A stretch of DNA of 64,000 nucleotides from positions 1,550,001 through 1,614,000 of the forward strand of contig JADJPU010000001.1 of the NCBI GenBank assembly GCA_016713115.1, read 5' to 3'. The position numbers and the translations under genes are program-made. The DNA comes from Cellvibrionales bacterium. Lineage in GTDB: Bacteria > Pseudomonadota > Gammaproteobacteria > Pseudomonadales > UBA7239. Position 1 is the first letter of the stretch. Each line of letters opens with the position of its first letter. A model generated the notes under the pieces. That model made no database searches. It was not told where the DNA came from and saw only the letters and a list, made by a program, of their open reading frames with translations. Below, piece by piece: positions 17,498-26,504 of this stretch.

Positions 17498-19297
17498 ATG
17501 AAAATAAAAAGTCGATTGGGCGGGATTGTTAAAGCTGCTGTGATAACAGGACTATTGCCTCTTTCACTGCAAGTGCAGGCATTGGAGTTCGAAGTTTCTG
17601 ATGATCTAAAAGTCAATGTTGATACAACGATCACCTACGGTCGCCAGTGGCGCGTAGAGGGGCGTGATAAAAATCTGTTGGGTGGGCACATCGATAGACA
17701 GGGAGCGATGGCAAATCCGAATGGCAAGGATTTCAAAGATTATGTTCAGCGCATGAACTCGGATGACGGTACGCGCAACTATGATAAATGGGACACTGTC
17801 TCTAGTCGTGTTGCCATTCTGTCGGACATCAATATCTCTTATAAAAATGTAGGTCTCTTTTTGCGACCACAAATTTTTTACGATTCTGTGCCTTTTAGCA
17901 CACCTAGTTGGTCAAACAAGTATTTGTCTCCTTTCGTCGCAGCTAATGGTAGTAATAACCAATTGGCTGCCGGTGAGATTGGTTCACCTGACAGTTGGTG
18001 GGATGACGAATACAAGCATACGATGGGTTACAAAGCGCGCTTCTTAGACGCATATGCTTACGGCTCTTTCGATATCGGTGGTCGCGAATTAAACCTGCGC
18101 GTTGGTCGTCAGGTAATTACTTGGGGTGAAGCGTTGATGCTGCAGGGCGGTATTGCGTTTGCTCAAAACCGAGTTGATTCATCGGCAGCTACTCTGCCTG
18201 GTGTTGAACTGAAAGAGGTATTTTTGCCGACAGGCGCGGTCTACGGCTCTATAGCAATCACTGATACCACAACTGTTGAAGCATATTGGCAGTATGAGTG
18301 GATCAAATCCACGCTGTTTCCAACGGGGTCTTTCTTTTCCATGCAAGATTTTATTGATGGCGATAGATTTATTGCGTTGCCACAAGTGGGTGGTATAGGT
18401 TTTGGTCGTGTTGAACACAATGGCAGTAAGGACAATCAATGGGGTTTGGCTGTGAGACATGCTTTGGATAATGGTACCGAGCTTGGAGCCTATATTGTTA
18501 ACTACACAGATAAATACCCAATGTTTTGGGCGGCGAATGGTAGTGCAGATCTCAAATCTGTTGCGGAGTTAGGCGCCCTACCTGAAAACTCGGTATACCC
18601 TAACGGCTCGTACGGCATTAACTATTTTGACAATATTCGCATGTATGGCTTATCAATGAACACTGTTATTGGTGGTGTTCAGGTGGGTGCAGAGTATGCG
18701 TATCGCGCAAATGCTCCCATTGTGCCGGTGTGTGAGGCAAAGGATTTGATGAAGCAGAAATGTCGAGATTCGAGCTACTATGCAGTTAATGGCTTTGGCG
18801 TTTGGCCTACTGATATCGCTACCGCTCAAACAATGGCCAATACAACTACATTTAGCTGGCCTAATCGTGCAGAAATCCATAGTTTCAATGTGGGCGGCAC
18901 TTACATGCTCCAGCCAAATGCCTTGTGGGATACAGCTACCTTGGTGGGTGAGTTAGGTGGCTGGGCTGTGGGCAGCTATCAAGACGATGAATTGCAGTTT
19001 GCGCATTTGGGAGCATTTACTAGGAATGGTTATGGCATGAGCATGCAGTTTATGCCGGAGTACAAAAATGTGTTTGAGGGCGTGGATCTTACTATTCCAT
19101 TCTTTGTGAACTACGGCATTGAAGGTAGCTTCTCTACATTCAATTACAATGAGCAAAACTTGTGGTGGAGTGTGGGCGCAGAGTTTACTTACTTGGAGCA
19201 CTGGAAGTTCTCTGGTTACTACAGTGATTTCACCGGGCCTAACAATTTGTGGGTAGACCGCGATAACATTTCTTTGAATGTTAAGTACACATTCTAA
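17498..19297 (+). CDS. DUF1302 family protein, probable outer-membrane barrel
   Basis: A protein of about 599 residues with a signal peptide (about 1-26, ending QVQA, just before LEFEVSDDLKVNVDTTITYG). The mature part is rich in alternating aromatic and polar strands, with the block FDIGGRELNLRVGRQVITWGEA, and ends in the aromatic residue of NVKYTF, as outer-membrane barrels do. From memory this matches DUF1302, often found near RND/MMPL exporters, YCF48 proteins and DUF1329 proteins. No DUF1329 gene is in the window. The start at 17498 has GGAG at 17489-17492; the longer frame from 17420 lacks a signal peptide at its start. Confidence 0.85.
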   Translation: MKIKSRLGGIVKAAVITGLLPLSLQVQALEFEVSDDLKVNVDTTITYGRQWRVEGRDKNLLGGHIDRQGAMANPNGKDFKDYVQRMNSDDGTRNYDKWDTVSSRVAILSDINISYKNVGLFLRPQIFYDSVPFSTPSWSNKYLSPFVAANGSNNQLAAGEIGSPDSWWDDEYKHTMGYKARFLDAYAYGSFDIGGRELNLRVGRQVITWGEALMLQGGIAFAQNRVDSSAATLPGVELKEVFLPTGAVYGSIAITDTTTVEAYWQYEWIKSTLFPTGSFFSMQDFIDGDRFIALPQVGGIGFGRVEHNGSKDNQWGLAVRHALDNGTELGAYIVNYTDKYPMFWAANGSADLKSVAELGALPENSVYPNGSYGINYFDNIRMYGLSMNTVIGGVQVGAEYAYRANAPIVPVCEAKDLMKQKCRDSSYYAVNGFGVWPTDIATAQTMANTTTFSWPNRAEIHSFNVGGTYMLQPNALWDTATLVGELGGWAVGSYQDDELQFAHLGAFTRNGYGMSMQFMPEYKNVFEGVDLTIPFFVNYGIEGSFSTFNYNEQNLWWSVGAEFTYLEHWKFSGYYSDFTGPNNLWVDRDNISLNVKYTF

Positions 19298-19314
19298 ATT
19301 TGAAATGGATAGCT

Positions 19315-19343
19315 AAAAAAGGAGACTTCGGTCTCCTTTTTTT
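19315..19343. terminator. Bidirectional terminator between the DUF1302 gene and guaA
   Basis: A run of A, then GGAGAC, a TTCG tetraloop, GTCTCC and seven T. Since the stem is flanked by A on one side and T on the other, it can end transcripts from both the DUF1302 gene and the convergent guaBA operon. Confidence 0.92.
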
Positions 19344-19415
19344 GTGGGCATCGATTTTGTCGTTTTGTTTAGAAAAAAGATGAAGAAAATGTGATTGGGA
19401 AAATCAAAGGGAGGA

Positions 19416-20987
19416 TTATTCCCACTCAATAGTGGCAGGAGGCTTGGAGGAAACATCGTAGACAACGCGCGAGATGCCGCTAATTTCGTTGATGATGCGA
19501 CTCGAAACAGTTTCCAGTAATTCGTAGGGAAGATGCGCCCAACGCGCCGTCATGAAATCGATGGTTTCCACGGCGCGCAGTGCCACGACATATTCATAGC
19601 GTCGCCCATCACCCACAACGCCCACAGATTTCACTGGCAAAAATACAGCAAATGCTTGGCTGACTTTGTGGTACCAATTAGCTTTGTGTAATTCTTCGAT
19701 AAAAATGGCATCTGCCTCGCGCAAAATATCTGCGTAGCTCTTTTTAACTTCACCCAAGATTCGCACGCCTAGGCCGGGGCCTGGGAAGGGATGGCGGTAA
19801 ACCATGTCGTAAGGCAGGTCGAGCTCTAAACCAATTTTGCGCACTTCGTCTTTGAATAATTCTCGCAGAGGTTCGATGAGAGAAAAGGCCATGTCTTCTG
19901 GCAATCCGCCGACATTGTGGTGCGACTTAATAACATGGGCTTTGCCGTGTTTGCTGGCGGCGGATTCAATCACATCGGGGTAAATGGTGCCTTGCGCCAG
20001 CCATTTAACGCCGTCGAGTTTGGTTGCTTCTGCGTCAAAAATCTCGATAAAAGTATTGCCGATAATTTTGCGCTTTTGTTCTGGGTCTTGAACGCCGGCG
20101 AGTTTGTCGAGAAAGATTTTTTCTGCATTGGCGCGAATAACTTTGATACCCATGTGTTGGGCAAACATCGCCATCACTTGATCGCCTTCGCTCTTGCGCA
20201 GCAAACCGTTGTCCACGAAAACGCAGGTGAGTTGCTCGCCGATGGCGCGGTGTAACAAAGCAGCTACGACTGAAGAATCTACGCCGCCAGAAAGCCCTAA
20301 CAGCACTTTGTCGCTGCCCACTTTCTTGCGCACGGTTTCTATTGCGTCATTGACGATGTTGCTCGCATTCCATAGGGGTTCACACTGACAAATATCCAGA
20401 GCAAATCTAGAAAAAATCTGCTGACCTTGTTTGGTGTGCGTGACTTCTGGGTGAAATTGCAGCGCGTAAAAACGCTTTTCGTTGGAGTATATACCGGCGA
20501 CAGGGCAGCTCGGCGTTGATGCCATGAGTTGAAATCCGTCTGGTATTGCTGTCACTTTGTCACCGTGACTCATCCAAACATCGAGAAAGCGGCCTTGTTC
20601 ATTTTCGATATCAGCAATATTGCGCAGTAACAAAGAATCGCCATGTACTTGAACTTGCGCGTAACCGAACTCGCGCAATGAAGAGCTTTCCACTTTGCCG
20701 CCAAATTGCTCGGCCATGGTTTGCATGCCGTAACAGATACCGAGTACAGGAACACCTAATTCAAAAATAATCGACGCAGCTCTCGGGCCTTGATTGTCAG
20801 TAACCGATTCAGGGCCGCCAGACAAAATAATGCCGCGCGGTGTAAATTCTTTGATAGCGTCGGGAGGGCAATCCCATGCGTAGATTTCGCAGTAAACGCC
20901 AGCTTCACGAATGCGTCGCGCAATTAATTGTGTGTATTGCGAGCCAAAATCCAAAATTAGAATTTTATGGGCGTGAATGTTTTTCAT
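19416..20987 (-). CDS. guaA: GMP synthase (glutamine-hydrolysing)
   Basis: GuaA aminates XMP to GMP. The 523-residue protein has the N-terminal class I glutamine amidotransferase domain with ILDFGSQYTQLIARRIRE and the nucleophile in LGICYGMQ, then the ATP pyrophosphatase domain with LLGLSGGVDSSVVA, and a C-terminal dimerisation domain ending PPATIEWE. It lies 15 bases after guaB in the usual guaBA operon. Confidence 0.98.
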   Translation of the reverse strand: MKNIHAHKILILDFGSQYTQLIARRIREAGVYCEIYAWDCPPDAIKEFTPRGIILSGGPESVTDNQGPRAASIIFELGVPVLGICYGMQTMAEQFGGKVESSSLREFGYAQVQVHGDSLLLRNIADIENEQGRFLDVWMSHGDKVTAIPDGFQLMASTPSCPVAGIYSNEKRFYALQFHPEVTHTKQGQQIFSRFALDICQCEPLWNASNIVNDAIETVRKKVGSDKVLLGLSGGVDSSVVAALLHRAIGEQLTCVFVDNGLLRKSEGDQVMAMFAQHMGIKVIRANAEKIFLDKLAGVQDPEQKRKIIGNTFIEIFDAEATKLDGVKWLAQGTIYPDVIESAASKHGKAHVIKSHHNVGGLPEDMAFSLIEPLRELFKDEVRKIGLELDLPYDMVYRHPFPGPGLGVRILGEVKKSYADILREADAIFIEELHKANWYHKVSQAFAVFLPVKSVGVVGDGRRYEYVVALRAVETIDFMTARWAHLPYELLETVSSRIINEISGISRVVYDVSSKPPATIEWE

Positions 20988-21002
20988 GTGGCAAAAATCT
21001 GA

Positions 21003-22472
21003 TTAGCGAACGGGATAGTTGGGCGCTTCTTTGGTGATGGATACGTCGTGCACATGTGATTCATTCATACCGGCACTCGTCACGCGCACAAAACGCGTTT
21101 TTGTGCGCATGGCTGGGATGTTGATGCTGCCGGTGTAACCCATGGCAGAGCGCAAGCCGCCCATCATTTGATGGATGATGGCTGAAACTGTGCCCTTATA
21201 TGGCACGCGTCCCTCAATGCCTTCTGGCACGAGTTTTTCCGCGCCTTGACTGGCATCTTGGAAATAGCGATCAGAAGAGCCTTGTGACTGGGCCATCGCA
21301 CCGAGTGAACCCATGCCGCGATAAGACTTGTAGGAGCGCCCTTGGTACAACTCAATTTCACCGGGTGCTTCTTCGGTGCCAGCAAACATGCTGCCCATCA
21401 TGATGGAGTGCGCGCCCGCAGCGACAGCCTTGGCGACATCGCCTGAAAAACGAATACCGCCGTCAGCGATAAGAGGAACGTCAGTCTCTTTCAGCGCGGC
21501 AGCGACATTGGCGATAGCGCTAATTTGTGGCACGCCGATACCGGTGACGATGCGCGTGGTACAGATGGAGCCAGGGCCGATGCCAACTTTCACACCGTCT
21601 GCGCCTGCTTTCACCAGCGCTAGTGCCGCCTCGCCAGTGGCGATGTTGCCACCGATCACTTGCACCTGTGGGTAGTGCTGCTTGATCCACTGTACGCGAC
21701 CCAGCACATTTTTGGAGTGGCCGTGCGCAGTGTCGACAACTAAAACATCTACACCTGCCGCAATTAGCGCATCAACGCGTTGATCGGTATCGCCGCCTAC
21801 GCCGACAGATGCGCCTACGCGCAGGCGACCTTGGTCGTCTTTGCAGGCGTAGGGGAAGGTTTCCGATTTGTTGAAGTCTTTTACGGTGATCATGCCGCGC
21901 AGATCAAAGTTATCGTTGACGACCAGAATTTTTTCGATGCGGTGGCGGTGCAGTAATTCCTTCACGGTGTCTGCGGATGCGCCTTCTTTGACAGTTACCA
22001 AGCGCTCTTTCGGCGTCATGATGCTAGAAACAGGGGCTTCCAATTGCGGTTCAAAGCGCACATCGCGGCTAGTGACGATGCCGACTAACTTGCCGTTTTG
22101 CATCACGGGTACACCAGAGATGCGCTTTTCTTTGGTCAGTGCGATGAGTTCTCGCACGCTGGCGGTGGACTCAATGGTGATGGGGTTTTTAACAACGCCG
22201 CTTTCAAAGCGCTTGACCTGCAGCACCTGTGCGGCTTGTTCCGCTACAGTCATATTTTTATGCATGATGCCTATACCACCTTTCTGCGCCCTGGCAATGG
22301 CCCCACGCGCTCCGGTGACGGTATCCATAGCGGCAGATACCAGAGGCATGTTGAGGGTGATCGAGCGCGTCAACGCGGTTTTGATGCAGACATCCTTGGC
22401 GACCACTTCCGAGTAATCCGGTAGCAACAGCACATCGTCAAATGTCAAAGCTTCGTGATCAATTCGCAACAT
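21003..22472 (-). CDS. guaB: Inosine-5'-monophosphate dehydrogenase
   Basis: GuaB oxidises IMP to XMP with NAD, the committed step to guanine nucleotides. The 489-residue protein has the catalytic cysteine in GPGSICTTRIVTG, two CBS domains inserted at about residues 93-200, and the mobile flap region after SYRGMGSLGAM. It is first in the guaBA operon, with a convincing promoter at 22508-22536. Confidence 0.98.
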   Translation of the reverse strand: MLRIDHEALTFDDVLLLPDYSEVVAKDVCIKTALTRSITLNMPLVSAAMDTVTGARGAIARAQKGGIGIMHKNMTVAEQAAQVLQVKRFESGVVKNPITIESTASVRELIALTKEKRISGVPVMQNGKLVGIVTSRDVRFEPQLEAPVSSIMTPKERLVTVKEGASADTVKELLHRHRIEKILVVNDNFDLRGMITVKDFNKSETFPYACKDDQGRLRVGASVGVGGDTDQRVDALIAAGVDVLVVDTAHGHSKNVLGRVQWIKQHYPQVQVIGGNIATGEAALALVKAGADGVKVGIGPGSICTTRIVTGIGVPQISAIANVAAALKETDVPLIADGGIRFSGDVAKAVAAGAHSIMMGSMFAGTEEAPGEIELYQGRSYKSYRGMGSLGAMAQSQGSSDRYFQDASQGAEKLVPEGIEGRVPYKGTVSAIIHQMMGGLRSAMGYTGSINIPAMRTKTRFVRVTSAGMNESHVHDVSITKEAPNYPVR

Positions 22473-22507
22473 AGGAATCCAGTGCTGGGCAGAAGGGGAG
22501 GCTGCGA

Positions 22508-22536
22508 ATTATAGAGCTGCCCCCGTGATGGGTAAA
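22508..22536 (-). promoter_or_regulatory. guaBA promoter
   Basis: On the minus strand TTTACC (22531-22536) and a perfect TATAAT (22508-22513) are separated by 17 bases, about 35 bases before the guaB start. Confidence 0.65.
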
Positions 22537-22548
22537 CCGAGGGGCAGC
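22516..22548. promoter_or_regulatory. Inverted repeat over the guaBA promoter spacer
   Basis: GCTGCCCC (22516-22523) and GGGGCAGC (22541-22548) are perfect eight-base inverted copies that bracket the -35 element. It could be an operator for guaBA, or the terminator hairpin of the upstream small gene, which ends at 22562. No T run directly follows, which favours the operator reading. Confidence 0.4.
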
Positions 22549-22561
22549 GTAAGCGGGGCTG

Positions 22562-22747
22562 TTATTGGCAGTCGGTTTTGCACTGTTGCACATCATCTTC
22601 ACAGGCTTGTTTGGCAGTGGGAGATTCAGCAACGGTTTTGCATTCTTGGTATTCGGTTTCACAAGTGGCTGTGCATTCTTCATCAGCCAAAACGGCAGAT
22701 GAAAAAAGCATGACGATTGATGCTGCAACGAGTTGACGAATTTTCAT
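22562..22747 (-). CDS. Small secreted cysteine-patterned protein
   Basis: A 61-residue protein with a signal peptide (about 1-21, cut after VLA) and a 40-residue acidic mature chain. Six cysteines fall in a mirror-symmetric pattern: C25-x3-C29-x6-C36-x12-C49-x6-C56-x3-C60. This suggests a disulphide-bonded helical hairpin. The ATG at 22747 has AGAGGG upstream, and the longer frame to 22837 has no signal peptide at its start. No family is recognised. It sits 58 bases after the coiled-coil gene on the same strand and 89 bases upstream of guaB. Confidence 0.75.
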   Translation of the reverse strand: MKIRQLVAASIVMLFSSAVLADEECTATCETEYQECKTVAESPTAKQACEDDVQQCKTDCQ

Positions 22748-22805
22748 GATGTAGCCCTCTGGTGGTTGGTGTTTATCCGTTGTGCGGATTTCGATAAGTG
22801 GAAAG

Positions 22806-23609
22806 TTATTGCATCGGGATGGCATTGCTCTGCGCACGATCTTGTTTCAGTTTATTGAGGTCGCTGTTCACACTGCGACGAAAGCTGTCGATACTGCGTA
22901 AAGTTTCTTCTTGATCAGCCGTGCGCTTGTTGAGTGCGTCCAGCTTTTTTTGCAGTTGATCGTTTTGCTCTAAAGCCATGGTCGCTTGTCGGCCGGCATC
23001 GCGCGCAGCGGGGTCGCCTTGTGCAACGCGTTGTTGCAGTGCGGACAGCGCATTATTTACCTCAGTGACGGCCGTGTTTGCGCGCTCTGCACTTTGTTTG
23101 CCATCGCTTCCTAGCTTTTCAATTTGCGCTACTAATTTTTTAATGTCAGAGATATTGGTTTGTAGGCTGGCGAGAGATTTGTCGTGAGCGTCCAGTGTTT
23201 TTTTGGTTTTGTCATTGATAGCGGAGTTGAGTTTGGCGATGTCATCGCTTACGGCACTCAGGCGAGCATCCAGTTTTTTAATTTTATCTTCCATGGTGTC
23301 GCCAGATTTTTTGCTGTCGCTGATGCTAATTCCAAGCTGAGATTCCAGTGCTTCTGTGCGAGCTTGTAGTTTGTTGTTTGCGTCGATTTGTTGCGTGATA
23401 CGGTAGTGCAGGAAGCCGGCGATTATCAGCATTACGGCAAATGCCAGTAATGCCAACACAGATTTTCCGTGACTGGTGGCAGGTGTGTTTTTTTTCTCAG
23501 TGCGTCGCGCTGGGGTGGCTGGCTTCGGAGGGGTAGCGCGCGTTAGGCGATCCTCGGTATCGGGGATGATGGTGGCGTTGTCAAAAATATCGTCTTCGCG
23601 TCTGGACAT
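22806..23609 (-). CDS. Membrane-anchored coiled-coil protein of unknown function
   Basis: A 267-residue protein with a charged, Pro/Thr-rich cytoplasmic N-terminus (1-48), one membrane helix (about 51-67), and a long periplasmic coiled coil (about 75-255) with heptad-like Leu/Ile/Ala spacing. It may act as an envelope spacer or scaffold. No catalytic motif is visible. The ATG at 23609 starts with MSRREDDIFDN; the open frame extends to 23711 but lacks a good ribosome site there. It may share a transcript with the small cysteine protein downstream. Confidence 0.75.
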   Translation of the reverse strand: MSRREDDIFDNATIIPDTEDRLTRATPPKPATPARRTEKKNTPATSHGKSVLALLAFAVMLIIAGFLHYRITQQIDANNKLQARTEALESQLGISISDSKKSGDTMEDKIKKLDARLSAVSDDIAKLNSAINDKTKKTLDAHDKSLASLQTNISDIKKLVAQIEKLGSDGKQSAERANTAVTEVNNALSALQQRVAQGDPAARDAGRQATMALEQNDQLQKKLDALNKRTADQEETLRSIDSFRRSVNSDLNKLKQDRAQSNAIPMQ

Positions 23610-23682
23610 GGTGGGTTCGGGTTCGCTGGTAGGGAGAAGCACAAGACTGATCGTGCTGACAGAGGTTCCCGATTGTAAATGC

Positions 23683-24822
23683 CTAGCGCGAGCGATCAAC
23701 CCATGCGCCAATGGGCGCAGTAATTTTTTGTAGGCACCAACCTATGCCAATAAAGGCGGCTATCCATGCAATGGTGGCGGCCCAAGCGGGCAGGTAGTGA
23801 AAGAAAATGTCGTAGCGGTACATCAAAGGCCAGTGCAGCAGGTAGGTTTCATAGGAATAAACTCCCTGAATATGCAGGAATCGGTTATCCCACTGTTTCA
23901 GTGAAAAGCACACAATCAGTGCCAGCATGGCGAGCAGGCTGGTCGCTTGACCGATAAAAAATTTGGCATTGAAGCCCAAGTATTCCAATGCGACTGCGGT
24001 AGCTGGCCATTGCTCCATGTTGTTATGGCTGGCCATGTAGGCGGCAAGTAATAGTGATGTAAGGACGAGAGTTATCCGAAAAGCATTTGTTGGTTGATTG
24101 CGGAATTGCTGTAGTTTTTGGGTTTTTTCTGGATGAGCGTTTAGCCACCACGCTAGCAAAATACCGAGTGAGAACGCGTTGGTGTGCAGGCGGTGTAGCC
24201 AATTAACCTGCAGTTTTAACGGGTCGAGTAAAACAAAGGCATTGGCAAGGATAGATAGCAATATGGCGGTGAGCCAAGGGCGATTGCGCATAAACAACCA
24301 AGGAAAAAGTGCGTAGAACATCAACATCCAGCTGATGTACCAAAAAGGTGAATTTACATCTTTGTAGGCATCGGCCCGTGGAAACCACCCTAAAAAGGAT
24401 TGCAGCATATAGCTGGCCGGATGCTGAATATTGAGAAATACACGATCAGAAAAAAATAAAATTGCGAGCGCGATCCAGAAAGGAATAAAAACTTTTATCA
24501 GTCGGCGGCGATAAAAATTCATTGCAGGCAGCGGTTTTTTTAGCATGCCCACCGTGAGTCCATAACCGGACATAAATAGAAAAAGATCTACGCCGACACC
24601 GGCGGCTAACGAGAGTGGAGAGAGGAAAGCATTATCGGTCACTAGCATGTAACTGATATGAGCAAACACAATCGTGAGTATGCCCAAGCCCTTAAGCTCC
24701 TGAGTCACAGGGACGGAAAATAGCTCTTTGTGCTGTGTGCGTCGAAATGTCAGGCAAACAACGGCAGCCAAAACCGCAATTACTATGCCTGTTGAGAGAG
24801 AAACATTGCTAACGGTGATCAA
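23683..24822 (-). CDS. Membrane acyltransferase (acyltransferase 3 / OafA-like family)
   Basis: A 379-residue protein with about ten membrane segments. Motifs of the acyltransferase-3 family include LKGLGILTIVFAHISYM with the conserved histidine, and GVGVDLFLFMSGYGL followed by FYRRRLIKVFIPFW. These enzymes transfer acetyl or other acyl groups to sugars of O-antigen or exopolysaccharide. The start is probably TTG at 24822 with GGAG nine bases ahead; no ATG is available near. Its target is unknown, but two further O-acetylation cassettes lie 2-7 kb downstream on the plus map. Confidence 0.85.
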   Translation of the reverse strand: MITVSNVSLSTGIVIAVLAAVVCLTFRRTQHKELFSVPVTQELKGLGILTIVFAHISYMLVTDNAFLSPLSLAAGVGVDLFLFMSGYGLTVGMLKKPLPAMNFYRRRLIKVFIPFWIALAILFFSDRVFLNIQHPASYMLQSFLGWFPRADAYKDVNSPFWYISWMLMFYALFPWLFMRNRPWLTAILLSILANAFVLLDPLKLQVNWLHRLHTNAFSLGILLAWWLNAHPEKTQKLQQFRNQPTNAFRITLVLTSLLLAAYMASHNNMEQWPATAVALEYLGFNAKFFIGQATSLLAMLALIVCFSLKQWDNRFLHIQGVYSYETYLLHWPLMYRYDIFFHYLPAWAATIAWIAAFIGIGWCLQKITAPIGAWVDRSR

Positions 24823-24886
24823 GGTGCAAGCACTCCACTGAGAGTCATGCTTCCGATATTAGCGCGGTTCAGATAATTACAGAATC

Positions 24887-25012
24887 CTATAGGACGAGGC
24901 CGATACCGATAGCCACGCCAGTCATAACAACAGCAATGATGACCATCACCATGATGACTCTTGTCGCTGCAGATTTATCGTCAGCTTGCCAGTATCCATT
25001 AGGTTCGACCAT
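24887..25012 (-). CDS. 41-residue single-pass membrane protein
   Basis: A short gene found by reading the minus strand: ATG at 25012, TAG at 24887-24889. A strong AGGAG lies six bases before the ATG. The product begins MVEPNGYWQADDKSAATR, a polar head, followed by about 23 continuous hydrophobic residues (Val/Ile/Met/Gly) to the C-terminus. It is a likely inner-membrane microprotein. It lies downstream of xseA on the same strand. I do not recognise a family. Confidence 0.7.
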   Translation of the reverse strand: MVEPNGYWQADDKSAATRVIMVMVIIAVVMTGVAIGIGLVL

Positions 25013-25073
25013 GGCGGGCTCCTATAAAATCGGTAAGAAAGGAGCTTCACATTACGCCGGAGAGGAGACGGAT

Positions 25074-26291
25074 TTATTGATTGTGATCAATAACATCAGG
25101 ATAAATAGTTTCGATGCGCCCGCGCAATTTGCCGCGAAATAGTTGTACATCAAATGTCATACCGATGTGCGCTTGTTCTATGTGTGTTAGCACGGTACCA
25201 GCATCGGTAGTGGCAATCGCGTAGCCGCGCTGTAAGGTGTTGAGCGGGCTTAAATTGTTGAGCGAGGCGGCAAGCTGCGCTAGTTTTTGTTGCGGCTGGC
25301 GCAGGCGAGACAGCGCCGCTTGTTGCAGTCGCCATTCGAGGTGATCGAGTTTTTGCTGCTGTTCGCGCAGTGTGTGCCCAGGGTGGCGTAAGCGTTTACT
25401 CAAATGCAGCAGTTGCTGGCGATGCAGCGCAATTTTTTGTTGTAACTGTTTTTGAAACAGATCGGCGTAGTAATTAAATAATGCGATCAGGTCGCTCAGT
25501 TCGGGTGATAAAATTTCAGCAGCGGCAGAAGGTGTGGGTGCGCGCACATCGGCAACAAAATCGCAGATGGTGAAATCGGTTTCATGTCCCACAGCGCTGA
25601 CGATAGGTATTTCACTGGCAAACACCGCGCGCGCCACACTTTCTTCATTGAACGCCCATAAATCTTCCAGCGAGCCGCCGCCTCTGGCGATGATAAGTGC
25701 CTCAATATCTGGTTGCGTGTTTGCCAGTTGTAGCGCGCGGATAATGGCAGGCGCTGCATCTGCACCTTGCACGGGTACAGGAAAAATACTCAGTTTTGTG
25801 GCGGGGAAGCGGCGCTTAAAAACAGAAACAATATCGCGCACGGCTGCGCCGGTGGGAGAGGTGATGATGCCGACATGGCGCGGCATGTCGGGCAGTGCTT
25901 GTTTGAAATCTTCATCAAACAAACCTTCCGCCGCTAACTTGTTTTTGAGTTGCTCGAAAGCCACTTGCAGATTGCCAGCGCCGGCGACTTGCAAGTTTTC
26001 TACAATCAATTGATAGTCGCCGCGACCTTCATACAAGCTCACCCGTCCGCGCGCAATCACTTGCATGCCGTGCTCAGGCTTGAAACGCAGCAGAGCGTTA
26101 TGGCCGCGAAACATCGCGCAGCGAATTTGCGCTTTTTCGTCTTTGAGAGTGAAGTACCAGTGGCCGGATGAAGGTGTGGAAAGATTGGAAATTTCGCCGC
26201 TAACCCACACAGTGGCTAAGTGCGTTTCGAGCAGTTGGCGCGCGCGCCGATTAATCTCGGTAACGCTGAAAATATGCTCCGCGCTGGTCAC
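25074..26291 (-). CDS. xseA: Exodeoxyribonuclease VII large subunit
   Basis: XseA with XseB degrades single-stranded DNA to oligonucleotides in repair and recombination. The 405-residue protein has the N-terminal OB fold (VWVSGEISNL, GHWYFTLKD) and the catalytic block with GIITSPTGAAVRDI, IIARGGGSLEDLWAFN and VGHETDFTI, then a long coiled coil (about 275-345) and RGYAIATT at the end. The start is GTG at 26291, directly next to the stop of the DUF1653 gene. No xseB is in the window. Confidence 0.95.
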   Translation of the reverse strand: MTSAEHIFSVTEINRRARQLLETHLATVWVSGEISNLSTPSSGHWYFTLKDEKAQIRCAMFRGHNALLRFKPEHGMQVIARGRVSLYEGRGDYQLIVENLQVAGAGNLQVAFEQLKNKLAAEGLFDEDFKQALPDMPRHVGIITSPTGAAVRDIVSVFKRRFPATKLSIFPVPVQGADAAPAIIRALQLANTQPDIEALIIARGGGSLEDLWAFNEESVARAVFASEIPIVSAVGHETDFTICDFVADVRAPTPSAAAEILSPELSDLIALFNYYADLFQKQLQQKIALHRQQLLHLSKRLRHPGHTLREQQQKLDHLEWRLQQAALSRLRQPQQKLAQLAASLNNLSPLNTLQRGYAIATTDAGTVLTHIEQAHIGMTFDVQLFRGKLRGRIETIYPDVIDHNQ

Positions 26292-26504
26292 TCAGGCCTC
26301 GTGTAAGAACGCAAAACGCGGTTGGGTGATGCCATCAACGGTGATTGATTCACAAAACATCGCCAGCGGTCTTACCCACAAACTGTAGTCGTCATACAGA
26401 CAGCGATATACCACCAAGGCTTCGCGTGTTTCTGAATGATGTGCAATACCAGTAACCAGATAGTCTTTGCCTTTGTAATGACGATAAACGCCGCATGGAA
26501 TCAT
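26292..26504 (-). CDS. DUF1653 family protein
   Basis: A 70-residue protein starting MIPCGVYRHYKGKDYLVTGIA and containing HSETREALVVY and the WVRPLAMF segment, all typical of DUF1653. The function of the family is unknown. Its start overlaps the stop of the upstream SGNH gene by four bases (ATGA), and its stop abuts the xseA start, so translation across the three is probably coupled. Confidence 0.88.
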   Translation of the reverse strand: MIPCGVYRHYKGKDYLVTGIAHHSETREALVVYRCLYDDYSLWVRPLAMFCESITVDGITQPRFAFLHEA

